A DNA stretch of 21,214 nt from JAWUWD01 sp034112085. Lineage in GTDB: Bacteria > Bacteroidota > Bacteroidia > Cytophagales > Cyclobacteriaceae. The notes under the pieces are model-generated. The model did no database searches and was not told the DNA's origin. It worked only from the letters and a program-made list of their open reading frames with translations. Numbering within the stretch: the first letter of the stretch is position 1; each line of letters starts with the position of its first letter. Shown one piece after another: positions 7,166 through 14,273 of this stretch. Both the position numbers and the translations under genes were made by a program. The stretch covers positions 1-21,214 of the forward strand of contig JAWUWD010000060.1 of NCBI GenBank assembly GCA_034112085.1, given 5' to 3'.

Positions 7166-8341
7166 TTAGAGAGACTTTAGATACTCAGAGGGAGAGGTGT
7201 TGGTCAGTTTTTTAAACACACGATTGAAAGTCGCTTTGCTATTAAAGCCACATTCATAGGCAATACCAAGTAGAGATAGGTGTTGGTGCTTGCCATCTTG
7301 CAACATTCTTTTTATAGCTTCTATTCGGTATGAATTAATGAAGTCATTGAAATTTTTCCCAAAACCATTATTGATTACTTCTGATAATTCTGCCCGAGAC
7401 ATGTTTAGTTCATCAGCCAATTGGATTAGGTTGATGTTGTCATTGAGAAAAGACTCATTTTTATTTATGAAGTCTTCTATCATTGATTTTTTAGAATCGA
7501 TTTCACTTTTTATAATTGGCTTGTTTGAATTTTTGTTTTTTTCTTTTGTATCAAAAGACAATAAATGCAGTTTAGAGGTATCGGTGAAATACCCTTTAAT
7601 GCCTATGAATATGATAGCAATTGAAGAAAAGAAATAATACCACCACTCTTGAGTCCAGTGTAGATCTACGATAGCAAAATCTATAACAACCTGAATAGTA
7701 TTATAAATGAACAGAAAGGAATAAATGTATAGGAAAGAAGCGATCCAATTGAGTTCTATCTTATACGTGTTGGCAAAAACATCCTGTATACGTTTACGAT
7801 AATTATAATATTGCTGAAACGTAAACCCGAGGTAAAGTATCATTTGACTACTACTTAAGAGCACAAATAAAGGATCGATATATTTCCATTCTAAGTTTTT
7901 CACCAAATAACCATTCTGGACATTGCTAAAATCGGGCAAAGAAGAATCATGTATCAATATGTAGGCTTTCAATAAAATGTATATAATCCCCGGCACGAAA
8001 TGTATCAGTTCCTTTCTGCGAATTTTGAACGCAGGATGAGTCACGGACTTGACATAAAAATACAGTAATGGAGCCAACAGTAGTGTGAGATCAACTAGAT
8101 AATAATTGATTTTAGTCGTTGGATAGGTATCATACCAAGACATAAACCCGATTGTGTAGCAGATTTGATGAAAACAAGTGATGAGTAATATGGAAGACAA
8201 CAACAGGTATGATGTCTGTTTCACTTTCAAATACTTTGTTGCCAACAAAGCGAAGAAAATAAACCCCTGCAGTACCAATACCAATAATGGAGTGCTGTAT
8301 ATGGTGAAGCTCGGGAATATTGAGGCGTCTAATAATATCAT
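7166..8341 (-). CDS. AraC family regulator with N-terminal seven-TM sensor region
   Basis: 391 residues. Residues 1-250 contain about seven hydrophobic segments (LVLVLQGFIFFALLA, YLLLSSILLITCF, LVDLTLLLAPLLYFYV, FVPGIIYILLKAYIL, FVLLSSSQMILYLGF, FLYIYSFLFIYNTI, YYFFSSIAIIFIGI). A charged linker (KEKNKNSNK) follows, then an AraC/XylS DNA-binding domain near 290-391 with INLIQLADELNMSRAELSEVINN (helix-turn-helix 1) and LSLLGIAYECGFNSKATFNRVFKK (helix-turn-helix 2), ending in TSPSEYL. This is a one-component, membrane-tethered regulator of a type common in Bacteroidota. The S41 gene directly downstream is its likely target or partner. It is divergent from plsC. A TATTTTTG match to the -7 promoter element lies only five bases before the ATG, so translation may be leaderless or start later. 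Confidence 0.9.
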   Translation of the reverse strand: MILLDASIFPSFTIYSTPLLVLVLQGFIFFALLATKYLKVKQTSYLLLSSILLITCFHQICYTIGFMSWYDTYPTTKINYYLVDLTLLLAPLLYFYVKSVTHPAFKIRRKELIHFVPGIIYILLKAYILIHDSSLPDFSNVQNGYLVKNLEWKYIDPLFVLLSSSQMILYLGFTFQQYYNYRKRIQDVFANTYKIELNWIASFLYIYSFLFIYNTIQVVIDFAIVDLHWTQEWWYYFFSSIAIIFIGIKGYFTDTSKLHLLSFDTKEKNKNSNKPIIKSEIDSKKSMIEDFINKNESFLNDNINLIQLADELNMSRAELSEVINNGFGKNFNDFINSYRIEAIKRMLQDGKHQHLSLLGIAYECGFNSKATFNRVFKKLTNTSPSEYLKSL

Positions 8342-8395
8342 TGTTCAAAAATACAATGAAGCAATCTCATATTGTACTTTGGAAAGTATTTATCT

Positions 8396-8418
8396 GTTTA
8401 CCATTTTTACTGGTAAAC
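8396..8418. promoter_or_regulatory. Inverted repeat in AraC/plsC divergent region
   Basis: GTTTACCA (8396-8403) and TGGTAAAC (8411-8418) form exact 8-bp arms around a 7-base spacer, centred in the 119-base gap between the two start codons and about 15 bases before the plsC -7 element. It is a candidate operator for one or both genes. Confidence 0.45.
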
Positions 8419-8432
8419 TATCAAAAGACTGC

Positions 8433-8441
8433 TAATTTTGC
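8433..8441 (+). promoter_or_regulatory. Bacteroidota -7 promoter element for the acyltransferase gene
   Basis: TAATTTTGC matches the TAnnTTTG consensus exactly and lies 20 bases before the ATG at 8461. No clear TTTG is seen at the expected -33 distance. Its position supports the 8461 start over an in-frame ATG at 8320, which would place the promoter inside the coding sequence. Confidence 0.55.
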
Positions 8442-8460
8442 GGCTGACTCACAATATTTC

Positions 8461-9168
8461 ATGATCTCTATTTTTCGTATCATATTTCTTCTACTCTGGT
8501 CAGCATTGATGATCACTTCATCCTTGATTTTGATGATATTGACTTTCAATCGCAAGATCCCTGTGATTATGGCGCGAACCATGTGGAGCCCAGGAATATT
8601 ATGGGGAGCCGGAGTGCGCAATATTAAAATGGGCGGGTTAGAAAATATTGATAAGGATAAGTCGTACATCTTTGTGTCCAATCATCAATCGCATCTAGAT
8701 ATCCCAAGTATCATCCGATCGGTCCCAGTCAACTTATATTTCATCGCTAAGAAAGAACTCAAGTGGGTGCCATTCTTAGGACAATACGTTTGGGCTACAG
8801 GAATGATCTTTATAGATCGCTCCAATAGAAAGAAAGCCATTCAAAGTCTAGACCAAGCAGGTAAACTAATCAAAAAGGGTAAAAGTGTTTTGGCATTCCC
8901 AGAGGGAACTAGAAGCTTAGATGGAGCACTTCAACGATTCAAGAAAGGGCCGTTTATGCTTTCTATTCAACATGACATCGAGATCATACCTATAGCAGTG
9001 GAGGATACTTACAAGGTACTACCAAGTAAAGGATGGAGATTCACCCCACACAATGTAAAAGTGACCTTGGGAAAACCTATTAAGCCCACAAAAGACAAGC
9101 AAAATGTCACCGAACTCATGAATAAAGTGAGTCTTGAAATTGGTGAGATGATGGGTAGTGCGAGCTAA
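8461..9168 (+). CDS. plsC: 1-acyl-sn-glycerol-3-phosphate acyltransferase
   Basis: A 235-residue membrane-associated enzyme that adds the second acyl chain to lysophosphatidate in phospholipid synthesis. An N-terminal membrane anchor (residues 5-28) is followed by the acyltransferase blocks in order: NHQSHLD at 74-80 (catalytic His75 and Asp80 of HX4D), GMIFIDRSNRKKA near 114-126, and FPEGTRS at 146-152 for phosphate binding. Length is normal for PlsC. The start at 8461 was preferred to an earlier in-frame ATG at 8320 because it directly opens the hydrophobic anchor and follows the promoter element. Its stop abuts the stop of the convergent NamZ gene with no gap. Confidence 0.9.
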   Translation: MISIFRIIFLLLWSALMITSSLILMILTFNRKIPVIMARTMWSPGILWGAGVRNIKMGGLENIDKDKSYIFVSNHQSHLDIPSIIRSVPVNLYFIAKKELKWVPFLGQYVWATGMIFIDRSNRKKAIQSLDQAGKLIKKGKSVLAFPEGTRSLDGALQRFKKGPFMLSIQHDIEIIPIAVEDTYKVLPSKGWRFTPHNVKVTLGKPIKPTKDKQNVTELMNKVSLEIGEMMGSAS

Positions 9169-10362
9169 TCACTCAAAGTCCTCATACAACAAGTACTTCT
9201 TTCTCATCTGTTTATAAGCTGATAAATCCTCTGTCCAAGTTGCTCTGATCTCTTGCTCACTCAGCCCATCTTTGATCTGCTGTTCCAGCAGATCAGTTCC
9301 TGCTAGTGTTTTGAAAAAGCTATTGAAGTATTTGTCTTTAGCTTCAAACTGATGATAGTATGCTATTAGGTGCTTTAGAGAGAATCCATAGGTGATTGAT
9401 TCTTTTGAGAAGTCTATGCCATAACATTGCTTATCCTGATGCTTTGGGTACTTAGACATGCCATCTATAGATATAGGCGTGAATGAATAAGAACTATCGC
9501 CAGTAAACTCCGGATGGCCAATCTGTAGGAAAGGTGAGTAGGTCCCGCGACCAACACTGATCTCAGTTCCTTCAAATAAACACAATGAGGGGTATAGCGC
9601 AATCGATAAATCATTGGGAAGATTTGGAGAAGGCTTTACAGGAAGGGAGTAAGTCATCTGGTGATCATAGTTTTTAGCAGGAATTACCATGAGATCACAA
9701 GTTACTCCATTGTCTAGCCAGCCTTCACCATTGATCATTTGTGCCAGTTCTCCAACAGTCAATCCATGAACAATGGGAATGCGATGCATCCCCACAAATG
9801 ATTGCTGTGCAGTATCTAATACTGGACCATCAACATACATGCCATTGGGGTTTGGACGATCTAGTATCATCATTTTGACGCCATTCTCGGCACAAGCTTC
9901 CATCACATAGTGCATCGTACTGATATAGGTATAGAATCTTGCCCCCACATCTTGAATATCAAATATCACCCAATCAAGTCCTTCAAGTTGTTCTGGAGTT
10001 GGTTTTTTGTTCTTACCATATAGCGAGATGATCGATAGACCTGTATCAGCATCTAACCCATTGCTCACTTTCTCTCCTGCATCAGCTTGTCCTCGAAATC
10101 CATGTTCAGGGGCAAATACTTTATCTATGGTTATATTATGGCCTTTCAGATTGTTAATAGTAATTAGCGTATCTACTAGATGTGTTTCTTCAATCATCGA
10201 AGTTTGATTGACCAAAAGTGCAATCGTCTTACCTTTCAAAAGCGGCAGATATTCATTGAGCTGAGCGGCACCAGAGGTGATGTATGAAGGCTGCTCTTCT
10301 TGAGCGGTACTGCAAGAATAATTCAAGAATGAAAAACAAAGACAAATGATTAGTCTGCTCAT
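9169..10362 (-). CDS. namZ: Exo-beta-N-acetylmuramidase NamZ (DUF1343), lipoprotein
   Basis: About 397 residues from the ATG at 10362; an in-frame ATG at 10386 would add MAQNTDNL ahead of the signal sequence. The N-terminus MSRLIICLCFSFLNYSCS has a short hydrophobic run ending at a cysteine, consistent with a relaxed Bacteroidota lipoprotein signal, so it is probably membrane-anchored. The DUF1343 pattern is clear: GKTIALLVNQTS, VFAPEHGFRGQADAGE, WVIFDIQDVGARFYTYISTM, LDRPNPNG, VHGLTVGELAQMINGEGWL, PSPNLPNDLSIALYPSLCLFEGT and SVGRGT. Family members remove terminal N-acetylmuramic acid from peptidoglycan fragments; the Glu of PEHG is my guess at a catalytic residue. I see no other muropeptide-recycling gene nearby. 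Confidence 0.9.
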   Translation of the reverse strand: MSRLIICLCFSFLNYSCSTAQEEQPSYITSGAAQLNEYLPLLKGKTIALLVNQTSMIEETHLVDTLITINNLKGHNITIDKVFAPEHGFRGQADAGEKVSNGLDADTGLSIISLYGKNKKPTPEQLEGLDWVIFDIQDVGARFYTYISTMHYVMEACAENGVKMMILDRPNPNGMYVDGPVLDTAQQSFVGMHRIPIVHGLTVGELAQMINGEGWLDNGVTCDLMVIPAKNYDHQMTYSLPVKPSPNLPNDLSIALYPSLCLFEGTEISVGRGTYSPFLQIGHPEFTGDSSYSFTPISIDGMSKYPKHQDKQCYGIDFSKESITYGFSLKHLIAYYHQFEAKDKYFNSFFKTLAGTDLLEQQIKDGLSEQEIRATWTEDLSAYKQMRKKYLLYEDFE

Positions 10363-10504
10363 AAGGTTATCAGTATTTTGCGCCATCGATATCAGTAGAT
10401 CTGCATGACAGTTGTTCAGTTTATAGTTGTATTTCGTTCAACTTTAAAACTAAGTAACTAAAAAACTATGAACTGATGAACTATTATACTGAATAACCGA
10501 AATA

Positions 10505-11725
10505 TTGAACTTCCCATTCTACATATCTAAGCGCATTAGAAAATCAAGTCAAGGCTCATTTTCTAGCTCCATTCATCGCATTGCCGTGGTGAGTATTGGA
10601 GTAGGGTTGGCGATTATGATTATCTCGTTCCTGATACTATTTGGTTTCCAGAATACGGTGAAAGAAAAACTCTTTGGTTTTAGTGGGCATTTGCAAATCA
10701 CAAAGTACACATTGAGTAATTCTGTCGAGGAGTTACCAATCTCTAATAAAAACGACTTTTACCTCAACTATAAAAATATAGAGGGTATTAGACATGTTCA
10801 GCAGTATGCTTACAAACATGGATTGATTCGCACCAAGGAGGAAATACTTGGGGTCGTGATGAAAGGGGTGGATACTGATTTTGATATTGAGCAATTCTCA
10901 GAGAATATGGTAGCTGGTGAGTTCCTCAAAGTAGATACTTCAAGCTACTCTAAGCAGGTCGTGATCAGTCAGGTAATTGCGAATAAGCTCAACTTGTCAT
11001 TAGGTGATCAAATGACTATTCATTTTTTTCAAAACCCACCACGCGCAAGGCGCTTGACTATATCGGGTATCTATGAGACTAACCTATCAGAGTATTTTGA
11101 TGATAAGGTGATCTTGGCCGATATGGGTTTGATCAGAAGGCTTAATAATTGGGCGGATTCCTTATCAGGCGGCTATGAAGTTTATTTGGATGATTACAGA
11201 AAGATGGAGCAAGTAGAAAGTAAGCTGGATGATACGCTTGATTACAATTTGTTTGTCGAGAATATTTCAGATAAGTATGTCCAAGTCTTTGATTGGCTAT
11301 ACTTGATCAGAAGACAAGTCAATATATTCCTTGGTTTGATTTTGTGTGTAGTGTGTTTCAATATGATTTCCATTATTTTGATCCTAATCATGGAACGTAC
11401 CCAAATGATTGGAATGTTCAAAGCTCTGGGCGCTACTAACAAACAGGTTCGGATGATATTTAATTACTCCGGGCTGCAGTTATTGGGCAAAGGATTATTG
11501 TTGGGAAATGCTATAGGACTGTCGCTTTGTGCGATCCAATATTTCTTTCATGTGATTCCGTTAGAGGCGAAAGATTATTATATGAGCTATGTGCCTATCA
11601 GTTGGGATTGGGATGTGGTACTTATCCTCAACTTATTAACTCTTGTCGTTGTTTATGCTATTCTCGCCATTCCCACATTGTTAATTGTAAGAATACGCCC
11701 TATTAAAGCAATTCGGTTTGACTAG
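10505..11725 (+). CDS. LolC/LolE-like ABC transporter permease (FtsX family), TTG start
   Basis: 406 residues with the LolC/E layout: N-terminal FPFYISKRI (family proteins typically begin with a similar N-F-x-F-x-I-A/S-x-R), TM1 near 25-47, a large periplasmic region, three further TM segments near 270-295, 315-340 and 368-392, and the cytoplasmic coupling motif GMFKALGATNKQVRMIF between TM2 and TM3. It is expected to pull lipoproteins from the inner membrane for transfer to LolA, using a LolD ATPase that is not encoded here. No ATG lies upstream in frame before a stop at 10490-10492, so TTG at 10505 is the best start. No Shine-Dalgarno sequence is visible. It is divergent from the NamZ gene. 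Confidence 0.88.
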   Translation: MNFPFYISKRIRKSSQGSFSSSIHRIAVVSIGVGLAIMIISFLILFGFQNTVKEKLFGFSGHLQITKYTLSNSVEELPISNKNDFYLNYKNIEGIRHVQQYAYKHGLIRTKEEILGVVMKGVDTDFDIEQFSENMVAGEFLKVDTSSYSKQVVISQVIANKLNLSLGDQMTIHFFQNPPRARRLTISGIYETNLSEYFDDKVILADMGLIRRLNNWADSLSGGYEVYLDDYRKMEQVESKLDDTLDYNLFVENISDKYVQVFDWLYLIRRQVNIFLGLILCVVCFNMISIILILIMERTQMIGMFKALGATNKQVRMIFNYSGLQLLGKGLLLGNAIGLSLCAIQYFFHVIPLEAKDYYMSYVPISWDWDVVLILNLLTLVVVYAILAIPTLLIVRIRPIKAIRFD

Positions 11726-11741
11726 TTTTAGATTAACCGCA

Positions 11742-11767
11742 ATGCAGGTCAGCAACTAGGCCTGCAT
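11742..11767. terminator. Weak hairpin at convergent gene ends
   Basis: ATGCAGG (11742-11748) and CCTGCAT (11761-11767) can pair across a 12-base loop, in the 30-base gap after the permease and running into the last codons of the glycosyltransferase. There is no T tract. It is only a possible terminator. Confidence 0.3.
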
Positions 11768-12559
11768 GGTAGATTCAACTTCTGAAGTAGTGCCTTCAGC
11801 TGCTGGCGCAGCTTCTTCTTTTAAGTACTTTTTGAACCAGCTATTGATTTTCATTTGTAAAACGCCAATTACGGCTTCTTTGAAAATTCCATGACTCATT
11901 TTGGAAGTCCCTTTTGTTCTATCAGTGAATATGATAGGTACTTCTTCAATGCTAAATCCAAATTTGTAGGCCGTAAACTTCATTTCTATTTGGAAGGCGT
12001 ATCCAATAAATTTTACACCATCAAGATCAATGGTTTCTAATACCTCACGTTTGTAGCAGACAAATCCTGCCGTAGTATCCATGATCTGCATTCCAGTAAT
12101 AAACCTGACGTATACACTGGCAAAGTAGGACATTAGTACTCTTCCTATTGGCCAATTGACCACATTAACTACGCCTTTGGCATATCTTGATCCGATGGCC
12201 ATATCATGTCCTTGATCATGACAAGATTTGTATAACATTTGCAAATCATATGGATTATGGGAAAAGTCAGCATCCATCTCAAAAATGTAATCATACTTGC
12301 GATCGATGGCATATTTGAAACCTTCAATATAGGCCGTTCCAAGCCCTAATTTCCCAGATCGCTCAAGCAATGAAAGCCGTTTATCAGTCGTGTTGTATTT
12401 CGATTGAAGATCTTTGACGATTTGACCTGTTCCATCTGGTGATCCATCATCTACGATGAGGACGTCAAATGTTTTTTCAAGAGAGAATACCTCGGCAATA
12501 ATTGCTTCAATATTTTCCTTCTCATTATAAGTAGGGATGATTACAAGACTATTGTTCAC
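11756..12559 (-). CDS. Polyprenol monophosphomannose synthase-like glycosyltransferase (family 2)
   Basis: About 267 residues from a GTG at 12559. The frame also allows a GTG at 12586, adding the cysteine-rich MLCKISCYP, which family members lack. GT-A motifs are complete: LVIIPTYNEKENIE at the start, VDDGSPDGTG for nucleotide binding, KLGLGTAYIEGF, the metal-binding EMDADFSHNP, then MAIGSRYAKG, DTTAGFVCYKREVL, FIGYAFQIEMKF and FTDRTKGTSKMS. This matches DPM1-type enzymes that pass mannose (or another sugar) from a nucleotide donor to a polyprenyl phosphate. No C-terminal TM domain is present. The C-terminus ends in a low-complexity acidic tail (KEEAAPAAEGTTSEVEST). It is divergent from the HAD phosphatase gene. 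The donor sugar cannot be told from sequence. Confidence 0.88.
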   Translation of the reverse strand: MNNSLVIIPTYNEKENIEAIIAEVFSLEKTFDVLIVDDGSPDGTGQIVKDLQSKYNTTDKRLSLLERSGKLGLGTAYIEGFKYAIDRKYDYIFEMDADFSHNPYDLQMLYKSCHDQGHDMAIGSRYAKGVVNVVNWPIGRVLMSYFASVYVRFITGMQIMDTTAGFVCYKREVLETIDLDGVKFIGYAFQIEMKFTAYKFGFSIEEVPIIFTDRTKGTSKMSHGIFKEAVIGVLQMKINSWFKKYLKEEAAPAAEGTTSEVESTMQA

Positions 12560-12596
12560 TGGATAGCACGAAATTTTACACAACACTTTTTCAAAA

Positions 12597-12640
12597 GTAA
12601 TAAAATACCTTTATTACACCTTATCCAAACTGATTTGGAT
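12597..12640. promoter_or_regulatory. Two tandem inverted repeats in divergent promoter region
   Basis: Repeat A: GTAATAAA (12597-12604) with TTTATTAC (12610-12617), 5-base spacer. Repeat B: ATCCAAA (12623-12629) with TTTGGAT (12634-12640), 4-base spacer. Both sets of arms are exact. They fill most of the gap between the glycosyltransferase and HAD starts and are candidate operators or leader hairpins. Repeat B covers an alternative HAD start at 12639. Confidence 0.45.
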
Positions 12641-12659
12641 GATGAAATGTTGCTTAATA

Positions 12660-13172
12660 ATGAAAAATAAATGTGTTTTTCTGGATAGAGATGGTGTATT
12701 GAATCGTGAACGCGGTGGATATACCTATTTGTTAGAAGATTTTGAAATACTTCCAGGAGTTGTAGAGGGTATCAAAAGACTTAAAGATGCTGGTTATATT
12801 ATAGTGATGGTGACCAATCAATCCGGGTTAGCCAAAGAGATTTATACTAGAGATCAAATGAATGCTTGTCATCAAGTTCTTCAAAATGCCTGTGGCGGAA
12901 TGTTTGATCACATGTACTATGCGCCATATCACCCAGTAGTTACTGAATCCTTGACCAGAAAGCCAGATTCACTAATGTTTGAAAAGGCGATGGCTAAATT
13001 TAATATCGATCCAAAATTGTCATGGATGGTTGGTGATAAGGATCGAGATTTGATTCCAGCGAAAAAGTTTGATATACGAACGATATTAGTGTCGGATGAA
13101 ATAGAAAGCGATCATGCCGGGTTTCATAAACATACTTTTACAGAGGTAACTGAGCTGATTTTGTCTATTTAG
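12660..13172 (+). CDS. HAD hydrolase of the GmhB / histidinol-phosphatase type, zinc loop lost
   Basis: 170 residues from the ATG at 12660 (MKNKCVFLDRDGVLN); an in-frame ATG at 12639 adds seven residues but overlaps an inverted repeat. HAD motifs: nucleophile and acid Asp9/Asp11 in FLDRDGVLN, motif II VTNQSG (52-56), Lys101 in TRKP, and motif IV GDKDRDL (125-131). This is the layout of D-glycero-D-manno-heptose-1,7-bisphosphate 7-phosphatase. The zinc ligands known in E. coli GmhB (Cys92, His94, Cys107, Cys109) align with Ala88, Tyr90, Ser97 and Thr99, so no zinc site remains. It is probably a sugar-phosphate phosphatase of changed specificity or stability. No other heptose gene is nearby, so the gene symbol is withheld. 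Confidence 0.82.
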   Translation: MKNKCVFLDRDGVLNRERGGYTYLLEDFEILPGVVEGIKRLKDAGYIIVMVTNQSGLAKEIYTRDQMNACHQVLQNACGGMFDHMYYAPYHPVVTESLTRKPDSLMFEKAMAKFNIDPKLSWMVGDKDRDLIPAKKFDIRTILVSDEIESDHAGFHKHTFTEVTELILSI

Positions 13173-13179
13173 GTGCCTT

Positions 13180-13216
13180 TTCGCTTAGGTCTTCAGTTCG
13201 TCTATTAGTAAGCGAA
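13180..13216. terminator. Possible hairpin between convergent HAD and PAP2 genes
   Basis: TTCGCTTA (13180-13187) and TAAGCGAA (13209-13216) are exact 8-bp arms separated by 21 bases in the 67-base gap between the two stops. The long loop and lack of a T tract make this a weak terminator call. Confidence 0.3.
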
Positions 13217-13239
13217 CCCAAGATATATTGACTTTATAA

Positions 13240-13812
13240 TTACTTCTTAATTGGCCAGCGATTGCCAGCGTAACGCTGTACTCGATATCCCAATTGTCCA
13301 AATCCAAGACCTATCAATCCTCCAATAATAATATCCCCAGGATAATGTACTCCTAGATATATGCGGCTATAAGCCACAATAGTTGCCCATAAAAATATCC
13401 ACACAAACCATTTGTATTGTTCTTTAAATGCTAACCAAAGGAAAGTGGCTAGTCCGAAAGCATTAGCAGCATGGGAGGAAGCGAAGCCAAACATTCCTCC
13501 AGTATATCCATTGACGATATGGACTAGTCCATCTAAGTCAGGAGATCTTGATGGGCGTAATCTACCAAATAATGGTTTCATAATTCCTGACGCCAATTGA
13601 TCCGATAATGTAATGGTCAATCCTATACCTAGTAATATCCAAATGGATTGCCATTTGAATTGCTTGACAATCAGTCCTACGAATACTAAATAAAGCGGAA
13701 TCCATTCTTTCTTTCCAGAAATGAAGAACATAATATTGTCCATCGCTGGGGAATGTAATCCGTTGAGAAATATGAATAGATCAACATCTAAGTCTATCAG
13801 GAATTCGATCAT
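13240..13812 (-). CDS. PAP2 family membrane phosphatase
   Basis: A 190-residue integral membrane protein with about five to six hydrophobic helices. The three PAP2 signature blocks are present: KPLFGRLRP (Lys79 to Pro87, KX6RP), GFASSHAANAFG (catalytic-site His114; ASSH in place of the usual PSGH) and YSRIYLGVHYPGDI (Arg150, nucleophile His156, Asp160). Family members remove phosphate from lipid phosphates such as undecaprenyl diphosphate, phosphatidate or phosphatidylglycerol phosphate at the outer face of the membrane. Given a polyprenyl-phosphate glycosyltransferase two genes away, a lipid-carrier recycling role is plausible but unproven. It is divergent from the STAS-like gene and convergent with the HAD gene. 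Confidence 0.9.
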   Translation of the reverse strand: MIEFLIDLDVDLFIFLNGLHSPAMDNIMFFISGKKEWIPLYLVFVGLIVKQFKWQSIWILLGIGLTITLSDQLASGIMKPLFGRLRPSRSPDLDGLVHIVNGYTGGMFGFASSHAANAFGLATFLWLAFKEQYKWFVWIFLWATIVAYSRIYLGVHYPGDIIIGGLIGLGFGQLGYRVQRYAGNRWPIKK

Positions 13813-13852
13813 ATGATATTGCCAAAAATTATAATTAATTAGTTTGATTCAA

Positions 13853-13868
13853 AAATAAGAACTTATTT
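13853..13868. promoter_or_regulatory. Palindrome just upstream of the STAS-like gene
   Basis: AAATAAG (13853-13859) and CTTATTT (13862-13868) are exact arms around AA, ending six bases before the ATG at 13875, in a 62-base divergent gap. It could be an operator or a hairpin hiding the start region; its AT-richness means it may be chance. Confidence 0.35.
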
Positions 13869-13874
13869 ACCGAC

Positions 13875-14273
13875 ATGGAAATACCAAGCGAATCAACAGA
13901 AGTCATCACCACTAAAACCACAGAATATTGGGTAGTAGATGATGTGTTATATGGCAATATACTTAAGAAGGCTCACGTTGATGTGGTAGAAATAAAGGAA
14001 AATTTTGAGGCAAGAAAACCACTGTTGGATCCAGAAAGGCCAATACCTTGGATACTTGATCTCACCGAAATTGATAAAATAACCAAAGAAGGTAGAGCGC
14101 TATCCTCTACATTGACAGAAGGAATGTCTGCTATTGCTATTATCATCAGTTCAGGACTCTCTAAGATCATTGGCAATTATGCGATTATGATCAATCGTCC
14201 AGCGATACCAACCAAACTGTTTAATTCAATTACAGATGCACGTCTTTGGGTGCGAGATTATAAACCTAATTAG
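13875..14273 (+). CDS. SpoIIAA/STAS-like domain protein
   Basis: 132 residues, cytoplasmic, with no signal peptide or TM segment. The pattern is YWVVDDVLYGNILKKAHVDVVEIKENFEARK, then IPWILDLTEIDKITKEGRALSS, then AIAIIISSGLSKIIGNYAIMINRPAIPTKLFNS, then ITDARLWVRDY. This resembles small STAS/SEC14 (SpoIIAA-like, DUF7793-type) proteins of Bacteroidota: a central 'I-L-D-L-x-x-I' strand, a helix, and a final helix with A-x-x-W. The role is unknown; related folds work in partner-switch regulation or lipid binding, but no kinase or phosphatase partner is nearby. Its TAG stop overlaps the TAA stop of hemF by four bases. Confidence 0.6.
   Translation: MEIPSESTEVITTKTTEYWVVDDVLYGNILKKAHVDVVEIKENFEARKPLLDPERPIPWILDLTEIDKITKEGRALSSTLTEGMSAIAIIISSGLSKIIGNYAIMINRPAIPTKLFNSITDARLWVRDYKPN

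Noticed and set aside
7290..7637. Plus-strand 115-codon frame within the AraC gene
   Set aside because: Overlaps the conserved helix-turn-helix region on the other strand and has no family likeness.
8320..8460. Upstream extension of plsC to an ATG at 8320
   Set aside because: It would overlap the AraC start codon, contain the inverted repeat and -7 element, and add residues not seen in the family.
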